The notes under the pieces are model-generated. The model ran no database searches. It was not told the origin of the DNA and saw only the letters and a program-made list of their open reading frames with translations. 64,000 nt of DNA from Bacillota bacterium. GTDB lineage: Bacteria > Bacillota > Negativicutes > DSM-13327. A program made the position numbers and the translations under genes. Shown in pieces: positions 8,410 through 16,621 of the stretch. The stretch is from positions 1 through 64,000 of the forward strand of contig JAGFZX010000006.1 of the NCBI GenBank assembly GCA_017889585.1. The letters are read 5' to 3'. Position 1 is the stretch's first letter, and every line of letters starts with the position of its first letter.

Positions 8410-9714
8410 ATGAATTCAAAAATTTTGAAATTAGCTGAGGCACAGAAAGAAAAAATTATCACTCGTCGAAGAGACTTTCATAACTATGCGGAAGTGGCAT
8501 GGACTGAATTTCGGACGGCTTCTATTGTAGCTGATACCTTGGTTAGTCTTGGCTACCAAGTATTAACTGGAAAAGAAGTGATCAATCAGGAAACAATGAT
8601 GGGCGTACCCTCTTCTGAAGAATTGGAAGAACAAGAGAAAAGGGCCTTACAACAAGGAGCCAATCCAGAATGGATCGCGAAGATGCAGGGAGGTAAGACA
8701 GGGGTTGTAGGTGTAATGAATTTTTCCCAGCCAGGCCCTACCGTTGCTTTTCGTTTTGATATGGATGCCAATGATGTGGTAGAGGCTGAAATAGAAGGAC
8801 ATCGACCTTATAGAGAAGGTTTTGCCTCTGTGAATAAAGGAGCAATGCATGCTTGCGGTCATGATGGCCACACTGCTGTAGGATTGTCTCTTGCTGAAGT
8901 ATTAGTTGGGTTAAAAGATGTATTAAAAGGTACAGTAAAGATCATATTCCAGCCAGCGGAGGAAGGGGTTCGGGGCGCTAAGGCGATGGTAACCCGTGGC
9001 GTGGTAGATGATGTAGACTATCTTGTTGGTATGCATCTTGGTTTTGCCTTGAAGAAAAGTAAGACTGTGACTTGCCAAACGGAAGGATTTTTAGCAACTA
9101 CGAAGATAGACGCAGTATTTACTGGTGTTCCTGCTCATGCAGGTGCTGCACCAGAAGTGGGGCGTAACGCATTACTTGCAGTGGCAACAGCAGCTCTGAA
9201 TCTTCATGCCATTTCTCGTCATAGTAAAGGAACATCACGGATTAATGTAGGATTTATACAGGCTGGAACAGGACGAAACGTAGTACCCGCCAATGCCGTT
9301 TTGAAATTAGAAACTCGAGGTACTAGCAGTGAAATTAATGAATACATGTACAACGAAGCTGTGCGAATTTTAAAAGCCGCAGCTGCTATGTATGATGTTA
9401 CTGTAGAACTTACACAAATGGGTGGCGCTGTTGGATGTGACAGTAATTCAGAGTTGGTAGCAAAGCTTCAACAAGTAGCTGTAGGCAGTGGTTTGTTCGA
9501 TGAAGTTCTACCTTCTGTTAACCTAGGAGGTAGCGAGGATTGTACTTATTTTATGGAGCGTGTCCAGCAAAATGGTGGGCAGGCAACGTATTTGATAGTA
9601 GGAACGGAGTTAATGGCAGGGCATCATGATTCTCATTTTGATTTTAATGAAGATGTCCTTGTTTCTTCTACGGCTTTGCTAGGAGAGATTGCGGCAGAGT
9701 TATTGAAAAAATAA
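8410..9714 (+). CDS. abgA: M20D amidohydrolase, AbgA-like (aminobenzoyl-glutamate hydrolase subunit A type)
   Basis: Zn/Mn-dependent amidohydrolase that removes acyl groups from amino acids or folate catabolites such as p-aminobenzoyl-glutamate. The 434-aa protein has the M20D metal motif MHACGHDGHTA (about residues 146-156), the catalytic glutamate in PAEEGVRGAKAM (about 181-192), GMHLG near 208, the dimerisation domain (TGVPAHAGAAPEVGRNAL) and a C-terminal HHDSHFDFNED. The insertion between residues 55 and 110, with the sequence QGANPEWIAKM, is typical of AbgA proteins. An AbgB partner and AbgT transporter are absent; the DcuC-like carrier 1.4 kb upstream may be the functional partner. Confidence 0.85.
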   Translation: MNSKILKLAEAQKEKIITRRRDFHNYAEVAWTEFRTASIVADTLVSLGYQVLTGKEVINQETMMGVPSSEELEEQEKRALQQGANPEWIAKMQGGKTGVVGVMNFSQPGPTVAFRFDMDANDVVEAEIEGHRPYREGFASVNKGAMHACGHDGHTAVGLSLAEVLVGLKDVLKGTVKIIFQPAEEGVRGAKAMVTRGVVDDVDYLVGMHLGFALKKSKTVTCQTEGFLATTKIDAVFTGVPAHAGAAPEVGRNALLAVATAALNLHAISRHSKGTSRINVGFIQAGTGRNVVPANAVLKLETRGTSSEINEYMYNEAVRILKAAAAMYDVTVELTQMGGAVGCDSNSELVAKLQQVAVGSGLFDEVLPSVNLGGSEDCTYFMERVQQNGGQATYLIVGTELMAGHHDSHFDFNEDVLVSSTALLGEIAAELLKK

Positions 9715-9724
9715 AATTATAGAA

Positions 9725-9931
9725 TTATAATCCGATAATTGAAGTAACGCCGAGTAGGATAATAATAATGCCTGCAAGTTTGTTGATGCGGACTATGATG
9801 GGCGGTGTCACTCTGTTGCGAAAAAAATATATGATACTGGTGAGGGTAATCCACCAAAGCGTTGAGCCAATAAAGAGCCCTAAAGCGGCTAATACTGTAG
9901 GTACAGTTTCCGGCGCTACCGGCCCCGGGTA
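9725..9931 (-). pseudogene. C-terminal fragment of a LysE-family amino-acid exporter
   Basis: The minus strand reads PGPVAPETVPTVLAALGLFI then GSTLWWITLTSIIYFFRNRV and ends LAGIIIILLGVTSIIGL with a stop. This is the last two helices of LysE/RhtB-type exporters. The frame breaks at the GGCCCCGGG at 9921-9929, where unrelated coding DNA of the opposite strand begins, so at least two thirds of the gene is missing. Confidence 0.7.
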
Positions 9932-10141
9932 CTATTGGCGGCAGTCAAAGAAGGCCTTGACGAGAAATTGATGATTAAAGTAGAAGGTAAACCGGACATA
10001 TATTTAGTGCAAAATGCGTTACTGGTGGCATATCCAGAGTTATCGATTAATACAAAAAATAGTAATTTGGATTTGGTTATTGAAACAACAATTGATCTTA
10101 GTTCTCAGATAAAAGATGTAAAAATAATTGACTTACGTTAA
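9930..10141 (+). pseudogene. C-terminal remnant of an unidentified gene
   Basis: An open frame of about 70 codons (LLAAVKEGLDEKLMIKVEGK ... VKIIDLR) starts abruptly at the junction with the lysE fragment and has no ribosome site. Its mixed alpha/beta composition looks like the end of a cytosolic protein; I do not recognise the family. Confidence 0.4.
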
Positions 10142-10251
10142 TTTGATTTAATCTAAATACATTCTTGTTAGGATGGGACTAAGTGCAGAAAGTAGATTTT
10201 CCAGAAGTTAGCATTTAGTGGAGCAATCCTGCTGTATCAGATATGAGAATA

Positions 10252-10288
10252 AACTCCTGCAAGGTATTCAACTTTGCAGGAGTTTTGT
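10252..10288 (+). terminator. terminator hairpin
   Basis: AACTCCTGCAA pairs with TTGCAGGAGTT around GGTATTCAACT-like loop bases and is followed by TTGTATTTT. Confidence 0.8.
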
Positions 10289-10409
10289 ATTTTAATGGTA
10301 AATAAAGTAGAAATAGCAAGTAAGTTAAGAATTTATAGATATAATCTCGCGATACGATCGATGAAATCTGCATTAATTATACTTGCCCATTAGTTTAGGA
10401 GGAAAAATA

Positions 10410-11420
10410 ATGAGAACTAACACTATAAAAATAGTCGCCATTGGCGACTCCATAACCTACGGTTATCCTTACGAGCCAGCATTATCCTGGCTCAATCTTA
10501 CTGCCGAGAGGCTTAACATTGATTATATGAACCAGGGTTTAAACGGTGATATGACTGATGGCATGTTAAATCGTTTTGACTGTGATGTGCTTAGGTATAA
10601 GCCGTCCCACGTTGTCATTATGGGAGGCACTAATGATGCGTATGCTGGAATGACAGTCAATCAAGTCATGAAGAATATTCACCATATGGTGGAGTTAGCA
10701 ATGCAGAAGGGGATCATTCCTATCCTTGGTCTGCCGATACCTTGCAATGACTTAGCAGAAGAGAAGTTGTTAGGGGAGTATCGCACGGAAATGCGCCAAT
10801 ATGCCGAGGAACATAATATTGAGATCATTGATTTTCATAAAAACATAGTCGATGATGATGGAATACACGTAAAAGCAGGGCTGTATTGTGATGACGTTCA
10901 CCCGAGTATAGCTGGATATGAAGTCATGGCTGGCGTTGCAGCTAAATTTTTTGTTAAGGTATTAATTGATGCTAGAGCCCATGATTACTACTGGAAAGAA
11001 GATTTTAGTTGTGCAATTACTACTTTGAAAATACTATCCGAAATATTTAATACTAAGTTTGATCAACAAGTGATGGATGCTGCATTTGGACTTAACGCAG
11101 GCAGATTGGGATCCCAGTGTGGACTGGTGGAAGGAGCATTGATGTTCATTGGAATTTATGGACAGAAAAAAGGGCTTGTTTACCAAGGCATTACTGAATT
11201 ATGTCATACGTTTTCAAGTAGCTTTCAGGTTGAATTTGGCAGCGTTTTATGCAAAAAACTAAGACCCCAGGGATTTAGCCCTGATGATCCCCCTCATCTT
11301 TGTGAAAATATAACTAAGCGTGCTATCTGGTTTTCGACAGAATTTATATCTAAGAACATCGGGCTGGATTTTTCTAATATGTTTATGCTGTCTATCAAAA
11401 GGGATGTACTTTTAGATTAG
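10410..11420 (+). CDS. SGNH/GDSL hydrolase fused to a C_GCAxxG_C_C-type domain
   Basis: Residues 1-190 form an SGNH esterase/lipase-like domain: block I GDSITYG with the Ser nucleophile (about residue 13), the block II/III region NQGLNGD and GGTND, and block V DDVHPS with Asp and His. Residues about 195-330 look like a C_GCAxxG_C_C redox/metal-type domain: FSCAITTLKILSEIF, then LGSQCGLVEGALMFIGIYG and a later VLCKKLRP ... PPHLC cysteine pair. The ATG at 10410 follows AGGAGGAAAAAT; the track start at 10383 has no ribosome site. It is monocistronic, with a terminator upstream. The hydrolase domain is well supported; the second domain's activity is unknown. Confidence 0.8.
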   Translation: MRTNTIKIVAIGDSITYGYPYEPALSWLNLTAERLNIDYMNQGLNGDMTDGMLNRFDCDVLRYKPSHVVIMGGTNDAYAGMTVNQVMKNIHHMVELAMQKGIIPILGLPIPCNDLAEEKLLGEYRTEMRQYAEEHNIEIIDFHKNIVDDDGIHVKAGLYCDDVHPSIAGYEVMAGVAAKFFVKVLIDARAHDYYWKEDFSCAITTLKILSEIFNTKFDQQVMDAAFGLNAGRLGSQCGLVEGALMFIGIYGQKKGLVYQGITELCHTFSSSFQVEFGSVLCKKLRPQGFSPDDPPHLCENITKRAIWFSTEFISKNIGLDFSNMFMLSIKRDVLLD

Positions 11421-11538
11421 CATGTATTTAAAAAAATATAATAGCATCTGATTTATTTATAAACTATAAGCTGAAAGTTATTGCTTATTGAAAAAATTTC
11501 CAGTAGTATATAACTATAAAATCAGAGGAGGGGATTGG

Positions 11539-12348
11539 TTGAAACGTGTATTATTAGTATTACTATTCATTGCCATTATTAATGTTGGTTTAATGACTAG
11601 CACGAGTGCGGCTGCCTTTATTGAAAATGAAAACTTCGAAAAGTACTTTAAAGGATTTACCTCCAGTACATTTATTATGTACGATGAAGCTGATGACCGA
11701 TATATAGTTTTTAACGCGACTCAAAGTATAAAACGTTTGTCACCGTGTTCCACCTTCAAAATTTATAATTCACTTGCTGGATTGGAAACTGGTGTCTTGG
11801 ATCAAGAGGATGTATATACTTTGTTTAAATGGAATGGGATGCAATATACATTTCCTGCTTGGAACCATGACCAAACACTGGCGTCCGCGACAAGGGATTC
11901 GGTCGTCTGGTATTTTCAAGAATTTGCATCCCAGATTGGAACTGAAAGAATGCAGGCATATCTTGATAAGATAGAATACGGAAACCGTGATATTTCTGGC
12001 GGATTGACCACATTCTGGCTACGGTCGTCATTGCAGATTTCGGCACGTGAACAAGTGGACTTATTGCACAGACTATACTCGGGGAATTTGCCGGTTTCTC
12101 CCCAAAATGTGGAGATAGTGAAAAAGAATATTACATTGTCGGGAAATGACAATGTACGATTAATGGGTAAAACTGGTTCGGGACTAGAAGATAATAAATG
12201 GCTATTAGGATGGTTTGTCGGCTGTGTCGAAAAACAGGGAAATCGCTATTTCTTCGCTACAAATATTGAAGCATCAGATGGAGCAACCGGTGGAAAAGCA
12301 AGAGAAATTACAAAATTAATATTGAAAGACCTTCAAATCTTAGAATAA
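11539..12348 (+). CDS. class D (OXA-type) beta-lactamase
   Basis: Serine beta-lactamase expected to act outside the inner membrane. It has a signal peptide (MKRVLLVLLFIAIINVGLM ... TSAAA) and all class D motifs in order: STFK with the active-site Ser near residue 71, SVV near 120, YGN near 147, the downstream WL-SSLQIS segment and KTGSG near 211. The start is the TTG at 11539, which follows GAGGAGGGG; the track's TTG at 11488 reads through that ribosome site. No mobile element flanks it, so it looks chromosomal and intrinsic. A penicillin-sensor domain of the BlaR type is less likely because no membrane domain is attached. Confidence 0.92.
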   Translation: MKRVLLVLLFIAIINVGLMTSTSAAAFIENENFEKYFKGFTSSTFIMYDEADDRYIVFNATQSIKRLSPCSTFKIYNSLAGLETGVLDQEDVYTLFKWNGMQYTFPAWNHDQTLASATRDSVVWYFQEFASQIGTERMQAYLDKIEYGNRDISGGLTTFWLRSSLQISAREQVDLLHRLYSGNLPVSPQNVEIVKKNITLSGNDNVRLMGKTGSGLEDNKWLLGWFVGCVEKQGNRYFFATNIEASDGATGGKAREITKLILKDLQILE

Positions 12349-12474
12349 AAAATTTAGGGTTATTGCTACGTTAACTTGAATCTGGCGAAAACCGAGGCGT
12401 GAAAGTAATTATCCTGCAGGGTGATTCTGTTGGTAAAGAGGTTATTGTGGTTATTTGAATGTTAGGAGGATGTT

Positions 12475-12801
12475 ATGATGCTTGTGAAAAATAAAAGTAA
12501 ACAGTATGTAACGGCTATTGCGGGAGTACGCAGAAAAACTTTGGCAGTTGGTGAAAAAAGTTTACTAGGGGAGTTCGTGCTAGAAGCTGGGGCAATTCTG
12601 CCACCCCATGCTCATCCCCATGAACAAATTGGATACTTAGTTAGCGGTGCACTGGATTTTATTATTGATGGGCAAGAATATTCGGCGAAGCCAGGGGATA
12701 GTTGGGTCATTCCCGGTAATGTAGCGCATACCGCTAAGGCTCTAGAAACATCGGTGGCAATCGAAGTATTTGTGCCAGTTCGCGAGGATTATCGGGATTA
12801 A
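12475..12801 (+). CDS. single-domain cupin protein
   Basis: A 108-aa cupin with both conserved motifs: PPHAHPHEQIGYLVSGALDF (metal-binding His/Glu) and PGDSWVIPGNVAHTAK (second His). AGGAGGATGTT precedes the ATGATG start. Small cupins of this kind bind a metal and often a small ligand or sugar; the role here is not evident from neighbours. The 125 bases upstream hold short coding-like debris but no gene I can name. Confidence 0.85.
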   Translation: MMLVKNKSKQYVTAIAGVRRKTLAVGEKSLLGEFVLEAGAILPPHAHPHEQIGYLVSGALDFIIDGQEYSAKPGDSWVIPGNVAHTAKALETSVAIEVFVPVREDYRD

Positions 12802-12953
12802 TATCTATTAAATACGGGAGTTTATCGTTATTCGCTTGGTAAAAGAAATGAGCAGAGAGTGACGTCTGCGCCGTAAAAACATTAATTTATTTGTATGCGA
12901 TGATGATTTTAATGAGCGATCATCATTTAAAACAAAAATTTCAATGGGGATAG

Positions 12954-13016
12954 AGAGTAGGCGAAAGCCTACTCTTTTCAGGCTGTTGAGAAATAACTTT
13001 CTCAACAGCCTGAAAA
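12954..13016. repeat. two adjacent perfect hairpins
   Basis: The first is AGAGTAGGC-GAAA-GCCTACTCT (9-bp stem, GNRA loop). The second is a 19-bp perfect inverted repeat, TTTTCAGGCTGTTGAGAAA and its complement around TAAC. A T-run follows at about 13022. They can act as a double terminator for the cupin gene, or be a remnant of a mobile palindromic element. Confidence 0.7.
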
Positions 13017-13079
13017 GAACTAATTTTTTTTATTTATCTTAAAATGGGTAAAATATAAAAAAAGAAAGGTGGGGTAATA

Positions 13080-13466
13080 ATGCAGGATTATTGTGGGAAA
13101 AATGGTTGCTATATGTTGGAGTCGAGTGAGGATTTTGATGGTGAGTTCCTTGAAATTTATCTCAATAGTCCGGTTGTTTGTGTTCTTGATGATAATGGTA
13201 GTAGTGTGCGTGTGATAGGTAGTGAGCGCCCCGAACCTGATATAATTTTCGAGATGTTCAAGAATGATGAGGATTGTGTTTTATTAACAGATAAAATGGA
13301 AGTGCCGTCTTTATTTTTACATGGTGTTAAGGAGTTTGTAACAGCATTGTTACAGTATGACAGAGAGGACCTCAGTATAAAAGAGGGGCTTTTACATGCT
13401 GTAAAGGATTTACTAGATAAGGAAGGCGCAGAATGGGGTATTATTCATGAATCAGCAACTGAATGA
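13080..13466 (+). CDS. hypothetical acidic protein (128 aa)
   Basis: Not recognised. It has a strong ribosome site (AAGAAAGGTGGGG) and is followed by a terminator, so it is likely real. It is Asp/Glu-rich and cytosolic, with two early cysteines (YCGKNGCYM) and no membrane helix; the C-terminal half is predicted helical (EFVTALLQYDREDLSIKEG). Confidence 0.7.
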   Translation: MQDYCGKNGCYMLESSEDFDGEFLEIYLNSPVVCVLDDNGSSVRVIGSERPEPDIIFEMFKNDEDCVLLTDKMEVPSLFLHGVKEFVTALLQYDREDLSIKEGLLHAVKDLLDKEGAEWGIIHESATE

Positions 13467-13506
13467 ATCTATAAATCTTTGAATAGATAAGAGGAGTACA
13501 AATAAG

Positions 13507-13562
13507 AATGACTAAGACTTGTGCTGGTGTTAGAACTTAGCAAAAGTCGTAGTCATTTTTTA
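13507..13562 (+). terminator. terminator hairpin
   Basis: AATGACTAAGACTT pairs with AAGTCGTAGTCATT (one mismatch) around a 24-base loop, followed by TTTTT. Confidence 0.6.
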
Positions 13563-13801
13563 TCGTATTAGCAAGATAGGTATTTTTGAAAGTGAGGGTA
13601 ATAGTATACGAAATTCGATTACATTTGATTTGGATTTTTAACTGGAAACCGCTAGACTTGGAAGAAGCTTTGTATATAACGATTCATGGTAAAAATTTAA
13701 ATCTTGCATAGTTTTTTATTTGGAGTGATGTTACAATTTTAGTATTAGGAACAATATTCGATAAATAAATACAAGTGCTCTGTATTAAAGGTGGAAGTGA
13801 T

Positions 13802-14212
13802 ATGAAAACTTATGAGGTTGTTGCTGGAATTATTATTTATCAAGAAGAAATTTTGTGCATGCAACGAAATAAAGGAGATTTTGATTATATTTCCTATAAA
13901 TATGAGTTCCCAGGTGGAAAGATTGAGCCTGGAGAAAGCGCTCTAGCAGCATTAAAGCGTGAATTACGAGAAGAAATGGATATAGATGTTGAAGTAGAAA
14001 ATAATGATTATTTTATGACAGTAGATCATGAATATCCAGATTTCGGGATTAAAATGTATAGTTATATATGCAAAGTTAAAAGTGAAAAATTCAAATTAAA
14101 AGTGCATATTGATTTTAAATGGTTAAAAAAATATGAATTAAAACAACTTGATTGGGCTAAAGCCGATATTCCTATAGTTGATAGACTAATCGAATTTGAT
14201 ATCAATGAATAG
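13802..14212 (+). CDS. Nudix hydrolase, MutT-like
   Basis: A 136-aa single-domain Nudix protein. The box GGKIEPGESALAALKRELRE-EM is intact (about residues 39-61), and VVAGIIIYQEEILCMQRNKG leads into it as in MutT/8-oxo-dGTP diphosphatases, so nucleotide-pool cleaning is the likeliest role. The ATG at 13802 follows AAAGGTGGAAGTGAT; the track start at 13775 overlaps this site. Codon use is distinctly more AT-rich than the following gene. Confidence 0.87.
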   Translation: MKTYEVVAGIIIYQEEILCMQRNKGDFDYISYKYEFPGGKIEPGESALAALKRELREEMDIDVEVENNDYFMTVDHEYPDFGIKMYSYICKVKSEKFKLKVHIDFKWLKKYELKQLDWAKADIPIVDRLIEFDINE

Positions 14213-14293
14213 ATTAGGTGATAGCTTGATTAGTGGATTTGATGATGAATATGGATTTAATCAATTATATGATCATTAAGGAGGGTATCGACG

Positions 14294-15421
14294 ATGGCGG
14301 AGCCTTTGAAGGCCGTGTACAATGAGGATTTTTTGCGTCAATTTAGCGAGAGGGTACATGCCGTGTACAATGCTTTTGACAGGTCAGGGTTCATCGGAAA
14401 TGTGATAGACAACACCTGGGATGGACTTGCCTTAAAAGCCCGAATGCGCCGGATCGCCGTAATGCTTGGGAGGTATGTACCGGCCCGGTACGAGGAGGCT
14501 CTGGAGATATTATTCTCTATTGATGAGGATTGCATCGGGTTTCCCTATCTGTTTTTTCCAGAATTCGTGGCAGTGTATGGTCAGGCGGAGGAGCACTGGG
14601 TGCTTTCCATGAAAGCACTCGAACGATTCACGGCGAAGTCGTCGGCAGAATTTGCCGTAAGGTCGTTCCTGCTGCGCGATCCAGCGCGAATGATGTGCCA
14701 GATGGAGAAGTGGTCGAAGCATCCCAATGAGCATGTACGGCGGCTTGCAAGCGAGGGCTGCCGACCTCGTCTGCCGTGGGGAGAGGCACTTTTAATGTTC
14801 AAGCGTGACCCCGCTCCAGTGCTTCGTGTACTCGAACTGCTGAAGGCAGACCCATCCCTTTATGTACGCAAAAGCGTTGCCAATAACTTGAATGATATTG
14901 CAAAGGATCATCCTGCTATCGTGATTGAAACAGCTCGTCGTTGGAAAGGCGTGCATTCATATACGGATTGGATTCTTCGGCAAGGCTGCCGAACTTTAAT
15001 CCGCAAAGCTGATCCGGAGGCCATGGCGCTGTTTGGCTATGGGGAAGCGGTACTTATAACCTACGCTTCATTGTCGGTGGAGCCACCTGTGTTGCCGATG
15101 GGCGGAAGCTGTGAGTTACGATATGAGCTATGTATCCAAGAGGGCGATTCATTACGCATTCGTATTGAATACGGGATTGACTTTGTGAAGTCTAGAGGAC
15201 GCACATCTCGTAAAATGTTTCTGTTGTCGGATAAAACAGTGCCCGGCGGAGCACAACTTAGTTCCAGGCGGACTCATCGCTGGTTGGATCTGACGACTCG
15301 CCGACATTATCCGGGCGAGCACAGGATCTCTTTGTTGGTTAACGGACGTGAAGTTGCTTATACAGTGATGAAACTTGAGGCGGATAATAAGGAGAATGGC
15401 ATTCAAAGGCGATTGCGATAA
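14294..15421 (+). CDS. AlkD-like HEAT-repeat DNA-alkylation-repair family protein
   Basis: A 375-aa protein whose first 250 residues are alpha-helical HEAT-like repeats (VRSFLLRDPARMMCQMEKWS, HPNEHVRRLASEGCRPRLPW, DPSLYVRKSVANNLNDIAKD), as in the AlkC/AlkD-type 3-methyladenine glycosylase superfamily. The last 110 residues form a beta-rich extension (GSCELRYELCIQEGDSLRIR). It likely binds DNA and excises or recognises alkylated bases. The ATG follows AAGGAGGG. The gene is visibly more GC-rich than both neighbours, suggesting transfer from another genome. Confidence 0.8.
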   Translation: MAEPLKAVYNEDFLRQFSERVHAVYNAFDRSGFIGNVIDNTWDGLALKARMRRIAVMLGRYVPARYEEALEILFSIDEDCIGFPYLFFPEFVAVYGQAEEHWVLSMKALERFTAKSSAEFAVRSFLLRDPARMMCQMEKWSKHPNEHVRRLASEGCRPRLPWGEALLMFKRDPAPVLRVLELLKADPSLYVRKSVANNLNDIAKDHPAIVIETARRWKGVHSYTDWILRQGCRTLIRKADPEAMALFGYGEAVLITYASLSVEPPVLPMGGSCELRYELCIQEGDSLRIRIEYGIDFVKSRGRTSRKMFLLSDKTVPGGAQLSSRRTHRWLDLTTRRHYPGEHRISLLVNGREVAYTVMKLEADNKENGIQRRLR

Positions 15422-15749
15422 AATTCTCCCAAATAGATTAAATAGTCTTTAGTCAACAAGGGAGGAACTTTGGTAAGTTCAGTAGTGCCTCAGTCGTTCA
15501 TTAGTTATCGATCGAGTGACGTTTCTATTTTAACGGCATAAATAGTAATATAATGATATTTGTCAATATGAAGAATAAAAATGATTTGAAAGTAAAAAAT
15601 TAATGGTGTTAGTATGGAAGAATTGGATTGTAAAATAGTAGTTGATTAATTATCATCTAATATTCTATATATAACCCTTTCTCCAGGCTAAAAATTTTTT
15701 CCTAGTTGGATTAGATAAAGTGAGATTGCTTACAAGGGAGGATATGGAA
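15422..15749. other. intergenic stretch without a recognisable gene
   Basis: AT-rich DNA with stops in all frames. No hairpin followed by Ts and no family remnant was recognised; the end carries the ribosome site of the small gene that follows. Confidence 0.4.
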
Positions 15750-15866
15750 ATGAAAAAGGTCAATCTAGATACAGCCATAATTATGGGTAATACTGAAGCG
15801 TGGGTGATTCATGATCCTATTGGAAAAGTGCTGAATGAGATTTTGGCAAAGGTTTCACCGTTATGA
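15750..15866 (+). CDS. small translationally coupled ORF (38 aa)
   Basis: Too short for the track: MKKVNLDTAIIMGNTEAWVI then HDPIGKVLNEILAKVSPL and stop. AAGGGAGG lies 8 bases before the ATG, and the stop overlaps the next gene's start (ATGA), so the two are coupled. The product is not recognised. It could be a genuine small partner of the HD-domain protein, or the N-terminus of a truncated protein that now serves only as a translational leader. Confidence 0.5.
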   Translation: MKKVNLDTAIIMGNTEAWVIHDPIGKVLNEILAKVSPL

Positions 15867-16489
15867 AGAGAGCAGATGAAAAAAAAGAAAAAATGCAGAT
15901 TTTGCAGTTTGACACCATTTGTCCGATTCTTCAAGACGTAAAGATGCTGGCAAGATACCACAAATATAACGCACTTATTGTACCGACGTTGTACCACGAC
16001 CCTGAGGGAATTCATGGAGTTAGTCATGTTCGACGGACATTACTACTCGCATTATTGATGTCCTATTTAGATAAATTATCTGATCAGCAAGCAGGAATTC
16101 TCGCCTATGCTAGTGTTTACCACGATATTGGGCGGGGGCATGATAGCAAAGATGATGATCATGGTTATCACAGCTATCAAAAAGCAACTGAGCAAGGGCT
16201 ATTAAGCAGGCTCTCAGATAAAGAAGTTCGTATTGTTAAGGAACTTATCGAACGTCATGCCATTGATGATTCTCTAGCTTTCTCTCTTGAGACGGTTGCT
16301 GAAGACATCCGAGATGAAGTTCGATTGTTGCTTAGATACTTTAAGGACTCTGATAACCTTGATCGAGTGAGAATACACGACCTTAATGTAGATTATCTTC
16401 GTACGGAAATTGCAAGGCAAATGCCATTGGTGGCCCAGCAACTTTTGGAGGAATTTTCAGGTATTATACAAAAAATGGGATCTGCTTGA
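15863..16489 (+). CDS. HD-domain metal-dependent phosphohydrolase
   Basis: A 208-aa HD-superfamily protein. The ligands are in HGVSHVRR (about residues 51-58), the HD pair in VYHDIGRGHD (about 85-94) and a later Asp in DSDNLDRVRIHDL (about 173). These enzymes hydrolyse phosphoester bonds in nucleotides or related small molecules; the substrate cannot be told. It is translationally coupled (ATGA) to the 38-aa ORF upstream. Confidence 0.85.
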   Translation: MKRADEKKEKMQILQFDTICPILQDVKMLARYHKYNALIVPTLYHDPEGIHGVSHVRRTLLLALLMSYLDKLSDQQAGILAYASVYHDIGRGHDSKDDDHGYHSYQKATEQGLLSRLSDKEVRIVKELIERHAIDDSLAFSLETVAEDIRDEVRLLLRYFKDSDNLDRVRIHDLNVDYLRTEIARQMPLVAQQLLEEFSGIIQKMGSA

Positions 16490-16621
16490 AAAAATAGCAG
16501 TGCTACTAGAAATGATATATATATGGTTGGATATTTCATATTGATAGACGCTGGTTCAATTAATGTGTAGATGATATACTTTAAGAAAATACATTTATAT
16601 CGGCAAAAGGAGTATGTTTAT

